Positions 50,472 through 58,819 of a stretch of 64,000 nt of DNA are shown here, one piece after another. Under the pieces are notes generated by a model. The model saw only the letters and a program-made list of their open reading frames with translations. It was not told where the DNA came from and made no database searches. This DNA comes from Comamonas testosteroni (lineage in GTDB: Bacteria > Pseudomonadota > Gammaproteobacteria > Burkholderiales > Burkholderiaceae_C): NCBI RefSeq assembly GCF_003569915.1, contig NZ_KZ984450.1, forward strand, positions 62,001 to 126,000, given 5' to 3'. How positions within the stretch are numbered: the stretch's first letter is position 1; the number at the start of each line of letters is the position of its first letter. The position numbers and the translations under genes are program-made.

Positions 50472-51911
50472 ATGAAAACTGAAGCCTTTGACACCGATGT
50501 GCTCATCATCGGTGGCGGCAATGCCGCGCTGTGCGCCGCCATCATGGCCCGTGAAGCTGGCAGCCGCGTGCTGCTGCTCGAATCCGCGCCCCGCGCCTGG
50601 CGTGGTGGTAATTCCGGCCACACCCGCAATCTGCGCTGCATGCACGATGCCCCGCAGGATGTGCTGGTCGAAGCCTATCCCGAAGAAGAGTACTGGCAGG
50701 ACTTGCTCAAAGTCACGGGCGGCATTACCAACGAGCATCTGGCGCGCATGGTGATTCGTGCCTCCAGCACTTGCCGCAACTGGATGCGCAAGCATGGCGT
50801 GCACTTTCAGCCGCCGCTGTCGGGCGCGTTGCATGTGGCGCGCACCAATGCCTTTTTCATGGGTGGCGGCAAGGCGCTGGTGAATGCGTATTTCCGCAGT
50901 GCTGAAAAGCTGGGTGTGGAGATTCGCTACGAATCGCCGGTGGACAAGCTCGATATCGAAAACGGCCAATTCAAGGCCGCATGGTGCAAGGGCCAGCGCA
51001 TCACGGCCAAGAGCTGTGTGCTGGCTGCGGGCGGCTTTGAATCCAACCGCGAATGGCTGCGCGAGGCCTGGGGCCAGAACGAGCGTGGCGAATGGCCTGC
51101 GGACAATTTCATCATCCGTGGCACGGCGTTCAATAAGGGCGTGCTGCTCAAGCACATGCTGGAAGTGCAGAACGCCGATGGTCTGGGCGACCCCACGCAA
51201 GCGCACATGGTGGCGATTGACGCCCGTGCGCCGCTGTATGACGGCGGCATTTGCACCCGCATCGACTGCGTGTCGCTGGGCGTGGTGGTCAACCGCGATG
51301 CCAAGCGCTTTTACGACGAAGGCGAAGACTTCTGGCCCAAGCGCTATGCGATCTGGGGCCGTCTCGTGGCGCAGCAGCCCGGCCAGATTGCCTATTCGAT
51401 CATCGACAGCAAGGCCATTGGCCGCTTTATGCCGCCCGTCTTCCCCGGCGTGAAGGCAGACAGCCTGCCCGAGCTGGCGCAAAAGCTGGGCCTCAATGTA
51501 GACACCTTCATGCAGACCATGCAGGCCTACAACGGCAGCTGCAAGGTCGGTCACTTTGACCACACGGCTCTGGACGACTGCCACACCGAAGGCGTGGCCC
51601 CGGCCAAGACGCACTGGGCACGTCCGCTCGATACCGGCCCGTTCTACGGCTATGCACTGCGCCCCGGCGTCACCTTCACCTATCTGGGCCTGAAGGTGGA
51701 CGACACCGCCGCCGTGCGCTTTAACGACCAACCCAGCCAGAACCTGTTTGTGGCCGGCGAAATGATGGCCGGCAATGTGCTGGGCAAGGGTTACACCGCC
51801 GGTGTGGGCATGTCGATTGGCACGGCATTTGGCCGTATTGCTGGTCGCAATGCGGCGCTGGCCGCCGCTGGCAAACCTGCCGTGCATGGCGCAGTAAAGG
51901 ACGAGGTCTAA
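50472..51911 (+). CDS. tcuA: FAD-dependent tricarballylate dehydrogenase
   Basis: The 479-residue flavoprotein shows the Rossmann FAD motif VLIIGGGNAALCAAIMAREAG, VLAAGGFESNREWLREAWG and the C-terminal FVAGEMMAGNVLGKGYTAG of the succinate-dehydrogenase/fumarate-reductase flavoprotein superfamily. TcuA oxidises tricarballylate to cis-aconitate. tcuB follows after only three bases, so they are cotranscribed and work together. The start is MKTEAFDTDVLIIGG; there is no strong Shine-Dalgarno sequence. A substrate other than tricarballylate, such as another tricarboxylate, is possible. Confidence 0.93.
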   Translation: MKTEAFDTDVLIIGGGNAALCAAIMAREAGSRVLLLESAPRAWRGGNSGHTRNLRCMHDAPQDVLVEAYPEEEYWQDLLKVTGGITNEHLARMVIRASSTCRNWMRKHGVHFQPPLSGALHVARTNAFFMGGGKALVNAYFRSAEKLGVEIRYESPVDKLDIENGQFKAAWCKGQRITAKSCVLAAGGFESNREWLREAWGQNERGEWPADNFIIRGTAFNKGVLLKHMLEVQNADGLGDPTQAHMVAIDARAPLYDGGICTRIDCVSLGVVVNRDAKRFYDEGEDFWPKRYAIWGRLVAQQPGQIAYSIIDSKAIGRFMPPVFPGVKADSLPELAQKLGLNVDTFMQTMQAYNGSCKVGHFDHTALDDCHTEGVAPAKTHWARPLDTGPFYGYALRPGVTFTYLGLKVDDTAAVRFNDQPSQNLFVAGEMMAGNVLGKGYTAGVGMSIGTAFGRIAGRNAALAAAGKPAVHGAVKDEV

Positions 51912-51914
51912 ATC

Positions 51915-53123
51915 ATGAGCATCCAATCCCTGCAAGAACTGGGCAAGGAAGCCCAGACCCTGGCCACCGGCAAGGTCATCCCCATCATCCCTGCGCCCAC
52001 CGAGACCGCTGCCGAAGGCGAAGTGGCACGTGTGATGCAGATCTGCAATGCCTGCCGCTATTGCGAAGGTTTTTGCGCCGTGTTCCCGGCCATGACGCGC
52101 CGTCTGGAATTTGGCAAGGCCGATGTGCATTACCTGGCCAATCTGTGCCACAACTGCGGCGCTTGTCTGCATGCCTGCCAGTACGCGCCGCCGCATGAGT
52201 TTGGCATCAACATCCCCAAGGCCATGGCCGAGGTACGTGGCCAGACCTATGCCGACTACGCCTGGCCGCCCGCACTGGGCAAGCTGTACCAGAAGAATGG
52301 TTTGACACTGTCTTTGGCGCTGGTCGCGGGTCTGTTTATCTTCCTTGCGCTGGCCGTAGCTGCGCAAGGTGGTCTGGGTCAGCTGTGGAACGCGCAGCTG
52401 GGCAATAACTTCTACAACCTGTTCCCGCACAACCTGCTGGTCAGCATTTTTGCGCCCGTGTTCCTGTTCGTGGTGTTTGCGCTCTTCATGGGTGTGCGCC
52501 GCTTCTGGAAGGACGTGAAGCCCGCCACCAGCAATGTGGATGTGAGCGGCCCTGCGGCGGCGGAAGCCACGCACGATGTGCTGCGCCTCAAGTACCTCGA
52601 CGGTGGCCACGGCGATGGCTGCCACAACGAGGACGACGAGTACACCCTGAAGCGCCGCCGCTTCCACCACTTCACCTTCTACGGCTTCATGCTGTGCTTT
52701 GCCGCAACGGCGCTGGCCACGGTGTACCACTATGTGTTCAACCTGCCTGCACCATATGAGTTGCCCAGCCTGCCCAAGATTCTGGGCGCTATCGGTGGTG
52801 TGAGCTTGATGATCGGCACCGCAGGCCTGTGGCACCTGAACCGCAGCCGCCATCCGCTGCATGGCGACGCCAAGCAAAAGCCCATGGACCTTGGCTTTAT
52901 CGCCCTGCTGTTTGTGGTGGCCGCCAGTGGTCTGGCGCTGTGGCTGGGCCGTGGCACGCCTGCGCTGGCCTTGCTGCTGTGCCTGCACCTGGGCGCCGTG
53001 ATTGCGCTGTTTGCCACGCTGCCCTACGGCAAGTTTGCGCACGGCGTATTCCGCACGGCATCGCTGCTGCGCCACAACGCTGAGAAGCGTGAACCCAGCC
53101 CCATCGGCCTGGGCGCTGATTAA
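51915..53123 (+). CDS. tcuB: Tricarballylate utilisation 4Fe-4S membrane protein TcuB
   Basis: The 402-residue protein has two 4Fe-4S cluster sites: Cys44, 47, 50, 54 ([11 protein letters not shown]) and Cys78, 81, 84, 88 ([11 protein letters not shown]). A membrane part with about six helices follows. TcuB reoxidises the TcuA flavin, passing electrons to the quinone pool. Loop residues near 225 are His/Asp-rich ([13 protein letters not shown]). tcuA is three bases upstream. A solute receptor gene follows, probably in the same operon. Confidence 0.93.
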   Translation: MSIQSLQELGKEAQTLATGKVIPIIPAPTETAAEGEVARVMQICNACRYCEGFCAVFPAMTRRLEFGKADVHYLANLCHNCGACLHACQYAPPHEFGINIPKAMAEVRGQTYADYAWPPALGKLYQKNGLTLSLALVAGLFIFLALAVAAQGGLGQLWNAQLGNNFYNLFPHNLLVSIFAPVFLFVVFALFMGVRRFWKDVKPATSNVDVSGPAAAEATHDVLRLKYLDGGHGDGCHNEDDEYTLKRRRFHHFTFYGFMLCFAATALATVYHYVFNLPAPYELPSLPKILGAIGGVSLMIGTAGLWHLNRSRHPLHGDAKQKPMDLGFIALLFVVAASGLALWLGRGTPALALLLCLHLGAVIALFATLPYGKFAHGVFRTASLLRHNAEKREPSPIGLGAD

Positions 53124-53197
53124 GCCTATCTACCCCTCGACCCCGGGCAAAACGACCCGGGGCAATTCAAAGCACCATCTCAAGGAGACATCCCGTG

Positions 53198-54178
53198 ATG
53201 AACAAACGCCATTTCCTGCGTGCCACAGCCGTGGCTGCATCCATGCTGAGCCTGGGTTCTGCCGCACTGGCTGCACCTGACTGGCTGCCCAACAAGCCCG
53301 TGACCCTGGTCGTGGGCTTTGCTGCTGGTGGCGCTGCCGATGCGGCTGCGCGCTTGATTGCCAAAAAGCTGGGTGAGAACATCGGCCAGTCCGTGGTGGT
53401 GGATAACAAGGGCGGCGCAGGCGGCAATATCGCGCACCAGTTCGTGTCCAAGGCTCCAGCCGATGGTTCGGTTCTGCTGTTCGGCTCCATCGGCCCGCTG
53501 ACGATTGCGCCCCACATCATGAAGGTGGGCTACAACCCGTTCACCGATCTGGCCCCCATCTCTGGCGGCGTGAACTTTCCTAATGTGCTGGTCGCCCACA
53601 AGGGCGCTGGCGTAAAGAACCTGGCCGAGTTTGTGGCCAAGGCCAAGAAGGCTCCCGGCAGCGTCGACTATGCCTCGACAGGCGCAGGCTCCGCCTCGCA
53701 TCTGGCGGGCGAGTTGTTCAACCAGCGTGCAGGCGTGGAAATGGTTCACGTGCCTTACAAGGGCGGCGCGCCGGCGCTGCAGGACTTGCTGGGCGAGCGC
53801 GTGACTTCGTACTTCGCAGCGCCCCCCACAGCGCTGCCACATATCGAAACCGGCAAGCTGATCCCGCTGGCGACGACCGGCCTGACGCGCCCCGCCTATA
53901 TGCCCAATATCCCCACCGTGGCCGAAGCGGGCTACCCCGGCTTTGAGGCGTTGAACTGGTATGCCTTTGTGGCACCCGGCAAGACGCCCACACCCGTGCT
54001 GGACCGCTGGAATGCCGAAATCACCAAGGTGCTGAAGGACCCCAGCGTGGCTGAAGCTTTGAAGCACCACGGCCTGACACCTCAGCCCACCACCCGCGCC
54101 GAGTTTGCCGCCTTCATGAAGAAGGAATACGACCAGTGGGGCAAGGTGGTGAAGGAGCGCAAGATCACCTCCAACTAA
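53198..54178 (+). CDS. Bug-family tripartite tricarboxylate receptor protein
   Basis: The product starts at the ATG at 53198; a GTG at 53195 directly before it is also possible, with AAGGAG upstream. It has a Sec signal peptide ending ALAAPDW. The Bug/TctC signature follows: PNKPVTLVVGFAAGGAADAAARL, VVDNKGGAGGNIAHQFVSKA, VPYKGGAPALQDLLGE and PNIPTVAEAGYPGFEALNWY. This periplasmic receptor should deliver tricarballylate or citrate-like acids. In enterobacteria a TcuC transporter takes this place. The membrane TctAB partners are not in the window. Confidence 0.9.
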   Translation: MNKRHFLRATAVAASMLSLGSAALAAPDWLPNKPVTLVVGFAAGGAADAAARLIAKKLGENIGQSVVVDNKGGAGGNIAHQFVSKAPADGSVLLFGSIGPLTIAPHIMKVGYNPFTDLAPISGGVNFPNVLVAHKGAGVKNLAEFVAKAKKAPGSVDYASTGAGSASHLAGELFNQRAGVEMVHVPYKGGAPALQDLLGERVTSYFAAPPTALPHIETGKLIPLATTGLTRPAYMPNIPTVAEAGYPGFEALNWYAFVAPGKTPTPVLDRWNAEITKVLKDPSVAEALKHHGLTPQPTTRAEFAAFMKKEYDQWGKVVKERKITSN

Positions 54179-54219
54179 GGAGGCGAAAAGTTTCCGAGAA
54201 ACTCCAAACTTCTCTTTTC

Positions 54220-54244
54220 AGGACTGCTTCGGCAGTCCTTTTTT
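54220..54244 (+). terminator. Rho-independent terminator of the tcu operon
   Basis: AGGACTGC, loop TTCG, GCAGTCCT, then six Ts. It ends 66 bases after the receptor gene. Confidence 0.88.
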
Positions 54245-54283
54245 CATAGCTGTCTGCGTATATTCAATATAGGCATCAGTCCG
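54245..54283 (-). repeat. Dispersed intergenic repeat, copy after tcu operon
   Basis: On the minus strand ACTGATGCCTATATTGAATA leads to CAGACAGCTATGAAAA, the dispersed family with partial degeneration. It overlaps the last codons of the EamA gene. Confidence 0.4.
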
Positions 54284-55193
54284 ATTTGGCATTGTTTTTT
54301 GCCGATGCAGGCCGCAGCACCATCCACAGCGAAAGCGCGATCAGCCCGCCACCGGCGGCATGGGCCAGACTCAGCGGCTCGCCCAGTACCAGACGGCCCC
54401 AGAGCACGGCGAACACGGGCACGATGAAAGTCACGGTCAGCGCTTTTTGCGGGCCTTCATCGGCAATCAGTTTGAAGTACAGCACATAGGCCAGCGCCGT
54501 GCTCAGCAGACCCAACAGCGCCACATTGCCCCAGGCCAGCAATGGTGCGGCCTGCATTTTTGCGATGTCGGCGGGGTGCAGCAACACATCCACCAGCAAC
54601 GCGGGCAGCAGCACCAATAGCGCGCCCAGTTGGCTGATAAAGACCGCTGCGCGCATGTCCACCGGGGCATTGGCACCGGCGAGCTTTAGCGTGAGAAAGC
54701 TGGAAAAAGCGTAGCAGACCGTCGCCACAAAGCAAGCGGCCATGCCACCCAGCACGGCGGTGTCGATGTCCAGCGGCCCGGCCTGCGCCAGCACGGCCAC
54801 GCCGCCCATGCCCAGCAGCACGGCGGCAATGCGCGCCGGGGTAATGCCTTCGGCAAAGAGCAGCGCGCCAACCACGGTGGCGACCAGCGGCGTGGTGGCG
54901 TTGAAGATGGCGCTATAACCCGAGGGCAGCACCTGCGCCGCCAGCGCGTACATGAGGAAGGGGATGCCAGAGTTGATGACGCCCAAACCCAGCAGCGGCC
55001 ACAGATGGCGGCCCAGCCGGGGCCGATAGCCCATCAGGTACAGCGCCGCGCCCAACCCGATGGTGGAGAACAGGCCGCGCCCCACGGCGGTGGGAATGGC
55101 GCCCAGTTGGGGCACCGCCACGCGCATGAACAGAAAACTGCCGCCCCAGAGGGCGGCCAGTGCAATCAGTCGGGTCAGGCTGGCCAGGGACAT
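54276..55193 (-). CDS. EamA/DMT-family transporter
   Basis: I start at the ATG at 55193 (MSLASLTRLIALAALWGGSF), giving 305 residues with ten hydrophobic helices in two EamA repeats: FLMYALAAQVLPSGYSAI in the first and LLSTALAYVLYFKLIADEG in the second. These are drug/metabolite exporters of unknown substrate. A 269-base MITE-like element begins two bases upstream of the start codon, so the original promoter and ribosome-binding site have been displaced; the CGCTCTT before the ATG is no clear site. Expression may be low or driven from the element. A longer start inside the element is possible but not favoured. Confidence 0.85.
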   Translation of the reverse strand: MSLASLTRLIALAALWGGSFLFMRVAVPQLGAIPTAVGRGLFSTIGLGAALYLMGYRPRLGRHLWPLLGLGVINSGIPFLMYALAAQVLPSGYSAIFNATTPLVATVVGALLFAEGITPARIAAVLLGMGGVAVLAQAGPLDIDTAVLGGMAACFVATVCYAFSSFLTLKLAGANAPVDMRAAVFISQLGALLVLLPALLVDVLLHPADIAKMQAAPLLAWGNVALLGLLSTALAYVLYFKLIADEGPQKALTVTFIVPVFAVLWGRLVLGEPLSLAHAAGGGLIALSLWMVLRPASAKNNAKSD

Positions 55194-55194
55194 A

Positions 55195-55463
55195 AGAGCG
55201 TGTTTACGATCTCTACGACGCCGCGTTGAGACGCAATCGGGATGAGTTCGAAGCGATGTGGAGCAGCTTGCATCGGGCTGCAAGCAAGCCGCAGCGTGAA
55301 GAAATCGCCCGATTTCGCCTCAACCCTTCGGGCCAATGGCTTTGCGGGCGGTCTACGGTGTTACGAATCCTCGCAATAGCGTGGCTATTGCTGCGGTATC
55401 GCGCCTTGTATCCCATCCCGCAAAGACACTGGCGCGGCGCCGAGGAGATCGTAAACACGCTCT
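55195..55463. mobile_element. MITE-like element with 19-base perfect terminal inverted repeats
   Basis: AGAGCGTGTTTACGATCTC (55195-55213) and its exact complement (55445-55463) bound 269 bases. The next 12 bases match at 9 positions, so the ends extend to about 31 bases. The interior has no complete gene, although a 99-codon plus-strand frame crosses it without family resemblance. No clear target-site duplication is visible. It is non-autonomous and would need a transposase elsewhere. The source IS family could not be named. Confidence 0.75.
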
Positions 55464-55518
55464 CACCATTGTGCACAGGCCCACGGCCTGCGCATGTCAC
55501 ATCAGCCGCACCTGAAAT

Positions 55519-56073
55519 TCAGTGAATCTGCGCGAGCACGTCGTCCAGCGTGGCAGCCTGGGGCGACACGGGCAGGGTGGGCATGGGTGGGCGGAACAGG
55601 CTGGCGTCGGCATGGATCATGCCAATGTCATGGCGCTGGCCGGCCAGATAGTCTTGTACCGACTCCAGCACGATGGGGCTGCGGTGCAGGTGGGCCGTGG
55701 CCTTGAGCTCATCGAGCGTCAGCCAGACGCTGCGCACAATGCCTTCGTCCAGATGGCAATGGGCGTGGTGCAGGCCCAGCTCGCCCGTGAAGGCAAAGCG
55801 CAGATAGGTGATGTCGTCACCCGTGCGGGTGCGCACAAAGCGGTTCATGTAGATGCCGACCAGGGCGGTGGGCGTGAAGCTGTAGGCCGTCTCTTCCATA
55901 ACCTCGCGCACGCAGGCTTGGACGGGGGTTTCGGCAGGGTCCAGATGACCGGCGGGGGTGTTCAGACGCAGTCCATCCGCTGTAGTTTCTTCCACCAGCA
56001 GAAAGCGGCCATCGCGCTCAATGATGGCCGAGACAGTCACATTAGGTTTCCAGCGATTGGGCATGGGCGGCAT
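55519..56073 (-). CDS. Nudix hydrolase (NudJ-like)
   Basis: The 184-residue protein has a Nudix box GHLDPAETPVQACVREVMEET, with Gly and REVMEET residues in place. It begins NRWKPNVTVSAIIERDGRF and resembles NudJ, which hydrolyses thiamine or nucleoside diphosphates. A second ATG at 56064 is possible. The C-terminus after about residue 150 is Pro/Ala-rich. It is in the same direction as the GNAT gene 26 bases upstream, so the pair is probably cotranscribed. Confidence 0.87.
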   Translation of the reverse strand: MPPMPNRWKPNVTVSAIIERDGRFLLVEETTADGLRLNTPAGHLDPAETPVQACVREVMEETAYSFTPTALVGIYMNRFVRTRTGDDITYLRFAFTGELGLHHAHCHLDEGIVRSVWLTLDELKATAHLHRSPIVLESVQDYLAGQRHDIGMIHADASLFRPPMPTLPVSPQAATLDDVLAQIH

Positions 56074-56099
56074 TATCCTTGCCCAGCCCCGATACCGTG

Positions 56100-56612
56100 T
56101 CAGATTAATCCCACCATATAGAGCGCTCCCGCCCCATAACTTGTTAAATGTTGTTGCTGTGCAGCATTTGTCACTTTACTGACGGCGTAGCCTTGACGTT
56201 CCCAATAAACCTGTGAGCCCTGCACCGACACCAGTGCCGTGCACGCAATGCCGCGCTGGCGCGCCTGGGTCTTGGCAGCATCCACCATGCGCCGGGCCAG
56301 GCCGTGGCCTGAGGCAGCAGCCGAGACAGCCATATCGTGCAGATAGAGCACGCTGGCGTCTTCGTAGCAGGCAAAGTCGCCGTTGAGCGGCGTGATGGCC
56401 CCGGGGCGCGACCAGTAGGCGGCCAGATAGGCCACGACCTCATCGCCGCGCACTGCCGCCCAGGAGCAGTGCACCGGCGACTGCAGGCGACGCGCAAACA
56501 CCTCACGCGGCTCGACAAAGTGCTCGCCATAGCACTGCGCCTGGATGCGCAGAACGGCGTCCACATCAGATACGGCCAGCGTTCGCAGCTGGATGGGCAT
56601 TAACTCCGGCAT
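56100..56612 (-). CDS. GNAT-family N-acetyltransferase
   Basis: The 170-residue protein has a GNAT fold: LRTLAVSDVDAVLRIQAQCY at the start, VLYLHDMAVSAAASGHGLARR with acetyl-CoA-binding Gly residues, and ACTALVSVQGSQVYWERQGY at the end. It transfers an acetyl group to an amine on a small molecule or protein; the target is unknown. It is promoter-proximal to the Nudix gene. A dispersed repeat lies just upstream. Confidence 0.85.
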   Translation of the reverse strand: MPELMPIQLRTLAVSDVDAVLRIQAQCYGEHFVEPREVFARRLQSPVHCSWAAVRGDEVVAYLAAYWSRPGAITPLNGDFACYEDASVLYLHDMAVSAAASGHGLARRMVDAAKTQARQRGIACTALVSVQGSQVYWERQGYAVSKVTNAAQQQHLTSYGAGALYMVGLI

Positions 56613-56621
56613 TGGATACTC

Positions 56622-56672
56622 TTAAATCGATAGCTACCAGCCTAATTAGTATCTGGACTACCGACTGTTTTT
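56622..56672 (-). repeat. Dispersed intergenic repeat, copy upstream of GNAT gene
   Basis: On the minus strand this reads AGTCGGTAGTCCAGATAC, then TAATTAGGCTGGTAGCTATC, matching the family closely. Confidence 0.5.
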
Positions 56673-56737
56673 GCGTGAAATTCAGAGGCCAAAGCTTAGC
56701 AAGCCTGCAATGGCGCAGTCGTCCGCAGGCACTATCG

Positions 56738-56763
56738 CGATGGTAATGATTCTCAATTTGATT
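56738..56763. promoter_or_regulatory. Possible Fur box before the DUF2061 gene
   Basis: GGTAATGATTCTCAATTTGA resembles Fur-type A+T-rich dyads (AATGATTCTCAwTT). It lies 48 bases before the start codon of the small membrane protein. Match is partial; assignment is speculative. Confidence 0.3.
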
Positions 56764-56811
56764 GATGAAGCCGTCCGCCCTACCATTCACCTAACGATTC
56801 TGGAGAGCGAT

Positions 56812-57072
56812 ATGACACGACTGATTCAAGCCCTGCGCCACAACAAGCTCACGCTGGCCAAGACTGGCAGCTATTACCTGATCCACATCACCGTCGCGGC
56901 CTGCGTGGCCTATGCCGTCACCGGCAACCTGATTGCCTCGCTGACGCTGAGCCTGCTGGAGCCCACAGTGCAGGCCTTTGCCTTCTTCTTCCATGAAAAA
57001 GTCTGGGAGCGCCGCCTGAAAAAGCAGGCGCAGCAACAAGCTGCATCCGCCGACCACGCGCTGGCGGCCTGA
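56812..57072 (+). CDS. DUF2061 membrane protein
   Basis: The 86-residue protein begins MTRLIQALRHNKLTLAKTGS. KTGSYYLIHITVAACVAYAV and ASLTLSLLEPTVQAFAFFFH are typical of DUF2061, a small two-helix membrane protein. Its function is unknown. GGAGA precedes the ATG at 56812; the upstream open frame is non-coding. It is alone, with a 329-base gap to the transaminase gene. Confidence 0.78.
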   Translation: MTRLIQALRHNKLTLAKTGSYYLIHITVAACVAYAVTGNLIASLTLSLLEPTVQAFAFFFHEKVWERRLKKQAQQQAASADHALAA

Positions 57073-57401
57073 GAGGAGAGCGGGCATGAGAGCCGACTTT
57101 GGCCAATGGCTGCTGCAGTCGCTTGCCGCACTCGGCGACTGCAACGGGCAGCTTTGATGATTTGTTGAAATTCTGTGGATAAAGCTGATGAAATCCACTG
57201 GCAAAGCTGGTGGCAATGAGCCGACTGAGGCCAATCCCACTTGATATCTGGCAAGACGGGCTGCGTGAACCCCAATAATTTGTGGATAACTAGCCTGTGG
57301 CATGACTCCCTTACTGTCTTTCAGCGGACAGTCCTTGGGTTTGCGGCTATTTCCCAAAGCCGCGCCTGGACCAACAATGGCATGGAATTCAAGGAGTTCC
57401 C
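57073..57401. other. Intergenic gap with hairpin over the transaminase start
   Basis: No gene or repeat was seen in this 329-base gap. At its right end, CATGGAA (57381-57387) can pair with TTCC-CATG (57397-57404, one bulge), placing AAGGAG in the loop and the start codon in the stem of the following gene. Confidence 0.35.
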
Positions 57402-58757
57402 ATGCAGCTTGCAGATACCCAGAATCAGGATCAGAGCCCACGCCAGGATGCGCAATGGCTTGCCGCGCACTGGATGCCCTTCACGGGCAACCGCAACTTC
57501 AAGGCCAGGCCGCGCATCATCACCGGCGCGCAGGGCGCGTACTTCACCGATGCCGATGGACGCAAGATTTTTGACGGACTCTCGGGCCTGTGGTGCAGCG
57601 GCCTGGGCCATGGCCGCCGCGAGATCGCCGAAGCCATTGGCAAGGCCGCTCTGCAGCTCGACTACGCACCAGCGTTCCAATTCGGCCACCCGGCCTCATT
57701 CGCGCTGGCCAACCGCATCGTGAGCCTGATGCCCAAGGGGCTGGAGCATGTGTTCTTCACCGGCTCGGGCTCGGAAGCCGCAGACACCTCGCTCAAGATG
57801 GCGCGCGCCTACTGGCGAGCCAAGGGTCAGGGCAGCAAGACCCGGCTGATCGGTCGCGAGAAGGGCTATCACGGCGTGAACTTTGGCGGCATCTCAGTCG
57901 GCGGCATGGTGGGCAACCGCAAGGCGTTTGGTCAGGGCATAGAGGCCGACCATCTGCCCCACACGCAGCCGCCGCTGGGCAGTTTCCACAAAGGGATGCC
58001 GCAGACGGATGGCAAGGCGCTGGCCGACCGGCTGCTGGACCTGATCAATCTGCATGACGCCAGCAATATCGCGGCGGTGATTGTGGAGCCCATGTCCGGC
58101 TCGGGCGGCGTGGTGATTCCGCCCGCCGGCTATCTGCAGCGCCTGCGCGAGATCTGCACCCAGAACAACATCCTGCTGATTTTTGACGAGGTCATCACCG
58201 GCCTGGGCCGTGTGGGCGCGATGACGGCAGCCGAGGCCTTTGGCGTGACGCCGGACATCATGAACATCGCCAAGCAGGTCACCAACGGCGCACAGCCGCT
58301 GGGAGCCTGCGTGGTCTCGCCCGAGATCTACAACAGCTTCATGGCCGCAGGCGGGCCCGAATACATGCTGGAGTTTGCCCACGGCTATACCTACTCCGCC
58401 CACCCCGTGGCCTGCGCCGCAGGCATTTCCGCGCTGAACCTGCTGGCGCAGGAAGACGGCCCGGGCCGCGTCAAGGCTCTGGCCCCATTCTTCGAGCAGG
58501 CCGTGCACAGCCTCAAGGGCGCAAAACATGTGCTCGATATTCGCAATATCGGCCTGGCTGCCGGGCTGACAATAGCGCCCGTGCCCGGCGAGCCCGCCAA
58601 GCGCCCCTATGAGATCGCCATGAAATGCTGGGATGCGGGCTTTTATGTGCGCTACGGCGGCGACACGATTCAGCTGGCGCCACCGTTCATCAGCGAAAAA
58701 GCCGAGATCGAGCGACTGATCAACGCGCTGGGCGATGCGCTGCAGGCGACTGATTAA
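57402..58757 (+). CDS. Omega-amino acid--pyruvate (beta-alanine) aminotransferase
   Basis: The 451-residue class III aminotransferase has AAHWMPFTGNRNFKARPRII at the start, FFTGSGSEAADTSLKMARAY and FDEVITGLGRVGAMTAAEA, and the pyridoxal-phosphate Lys291 in NIAKQVTNGAQPLGA. It matches beta-alanine--pyruvate transaminase, which moves the amino group from omega-amino acids or amines to pyruvate. The start is MQLADTQNQDQSPRQ. A possible start-codon hairpin precedes it. A dispersed repeat and rsmA follow. Confidence 0.92.
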   Translation: MQLADTQNQDQSPRQDAQWLAAHWMPFTGNRNFKARPRIITGAQGAYFTDADGRKIFDGLSGLWCSGLGHGRREIAEAIGKAALQLDYAPAFQFGHPASFALANRIVSLMPKGLEHVFFTGSGSEAADTSLKMARAYWRAKGQGSKTRLIGREKGYHGVNFGGISVGGMVGNRKAFGQGIEADHLPHTQPPLGSFHKGMPQTDGKALADRLLDLINLHDASNIAAVIVEPMSGSGGVVIPPAGYLQRLREICTQNNILLIFDEVITGLGRVGAMTAAEAFGVTPDIMNIAKQVTNGAQPLGACVVSPEIYNSFMAAGGPEYMLEFAHGYTYSAHPVACAAGISALNLLAQEDGPGRVKALAPFFEQAVHSLKGAKHVLDIRNIGLAAGLTIAPVPGEPAKRPYEIAMKCWDAGFYVRYGGDTIQLAPPFISEKAEIERLINALGDALQATD

Positions 58758-58760
58758 CTA

Positions 58761-58815
58761 CCAAATTGATAGCTATCAGCCTATATTAAATAAGGACTAG
58801 AGCCTTGTTTTAATC
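58761..58815 (-). repeat. Dispersed intergenic repeat, copy after transaminase
   Basis: On the minus strand: AAGGCTCTAGTCCTTATTTA, then ATAGGCTGATAGCTATCAA. This is the copy closest to the one at 17030-17080. Confidence 0.6.
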
Positions 58816-58819
58816 AAAA

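Noticed and set aside
50451-53075. Long open frame on the minus strand opposite tcuA and tcuB (874 codons)
   Set aside because: It crosses two well-supported genes, shows no motif and arises from G+C-rich codon bias.
55226-55525. 99-codon frame inside and beyond the MITE-like element
   Set aside because: It runs across one end of the element into flanking sequence and has no family match; probably a by-product of composition.
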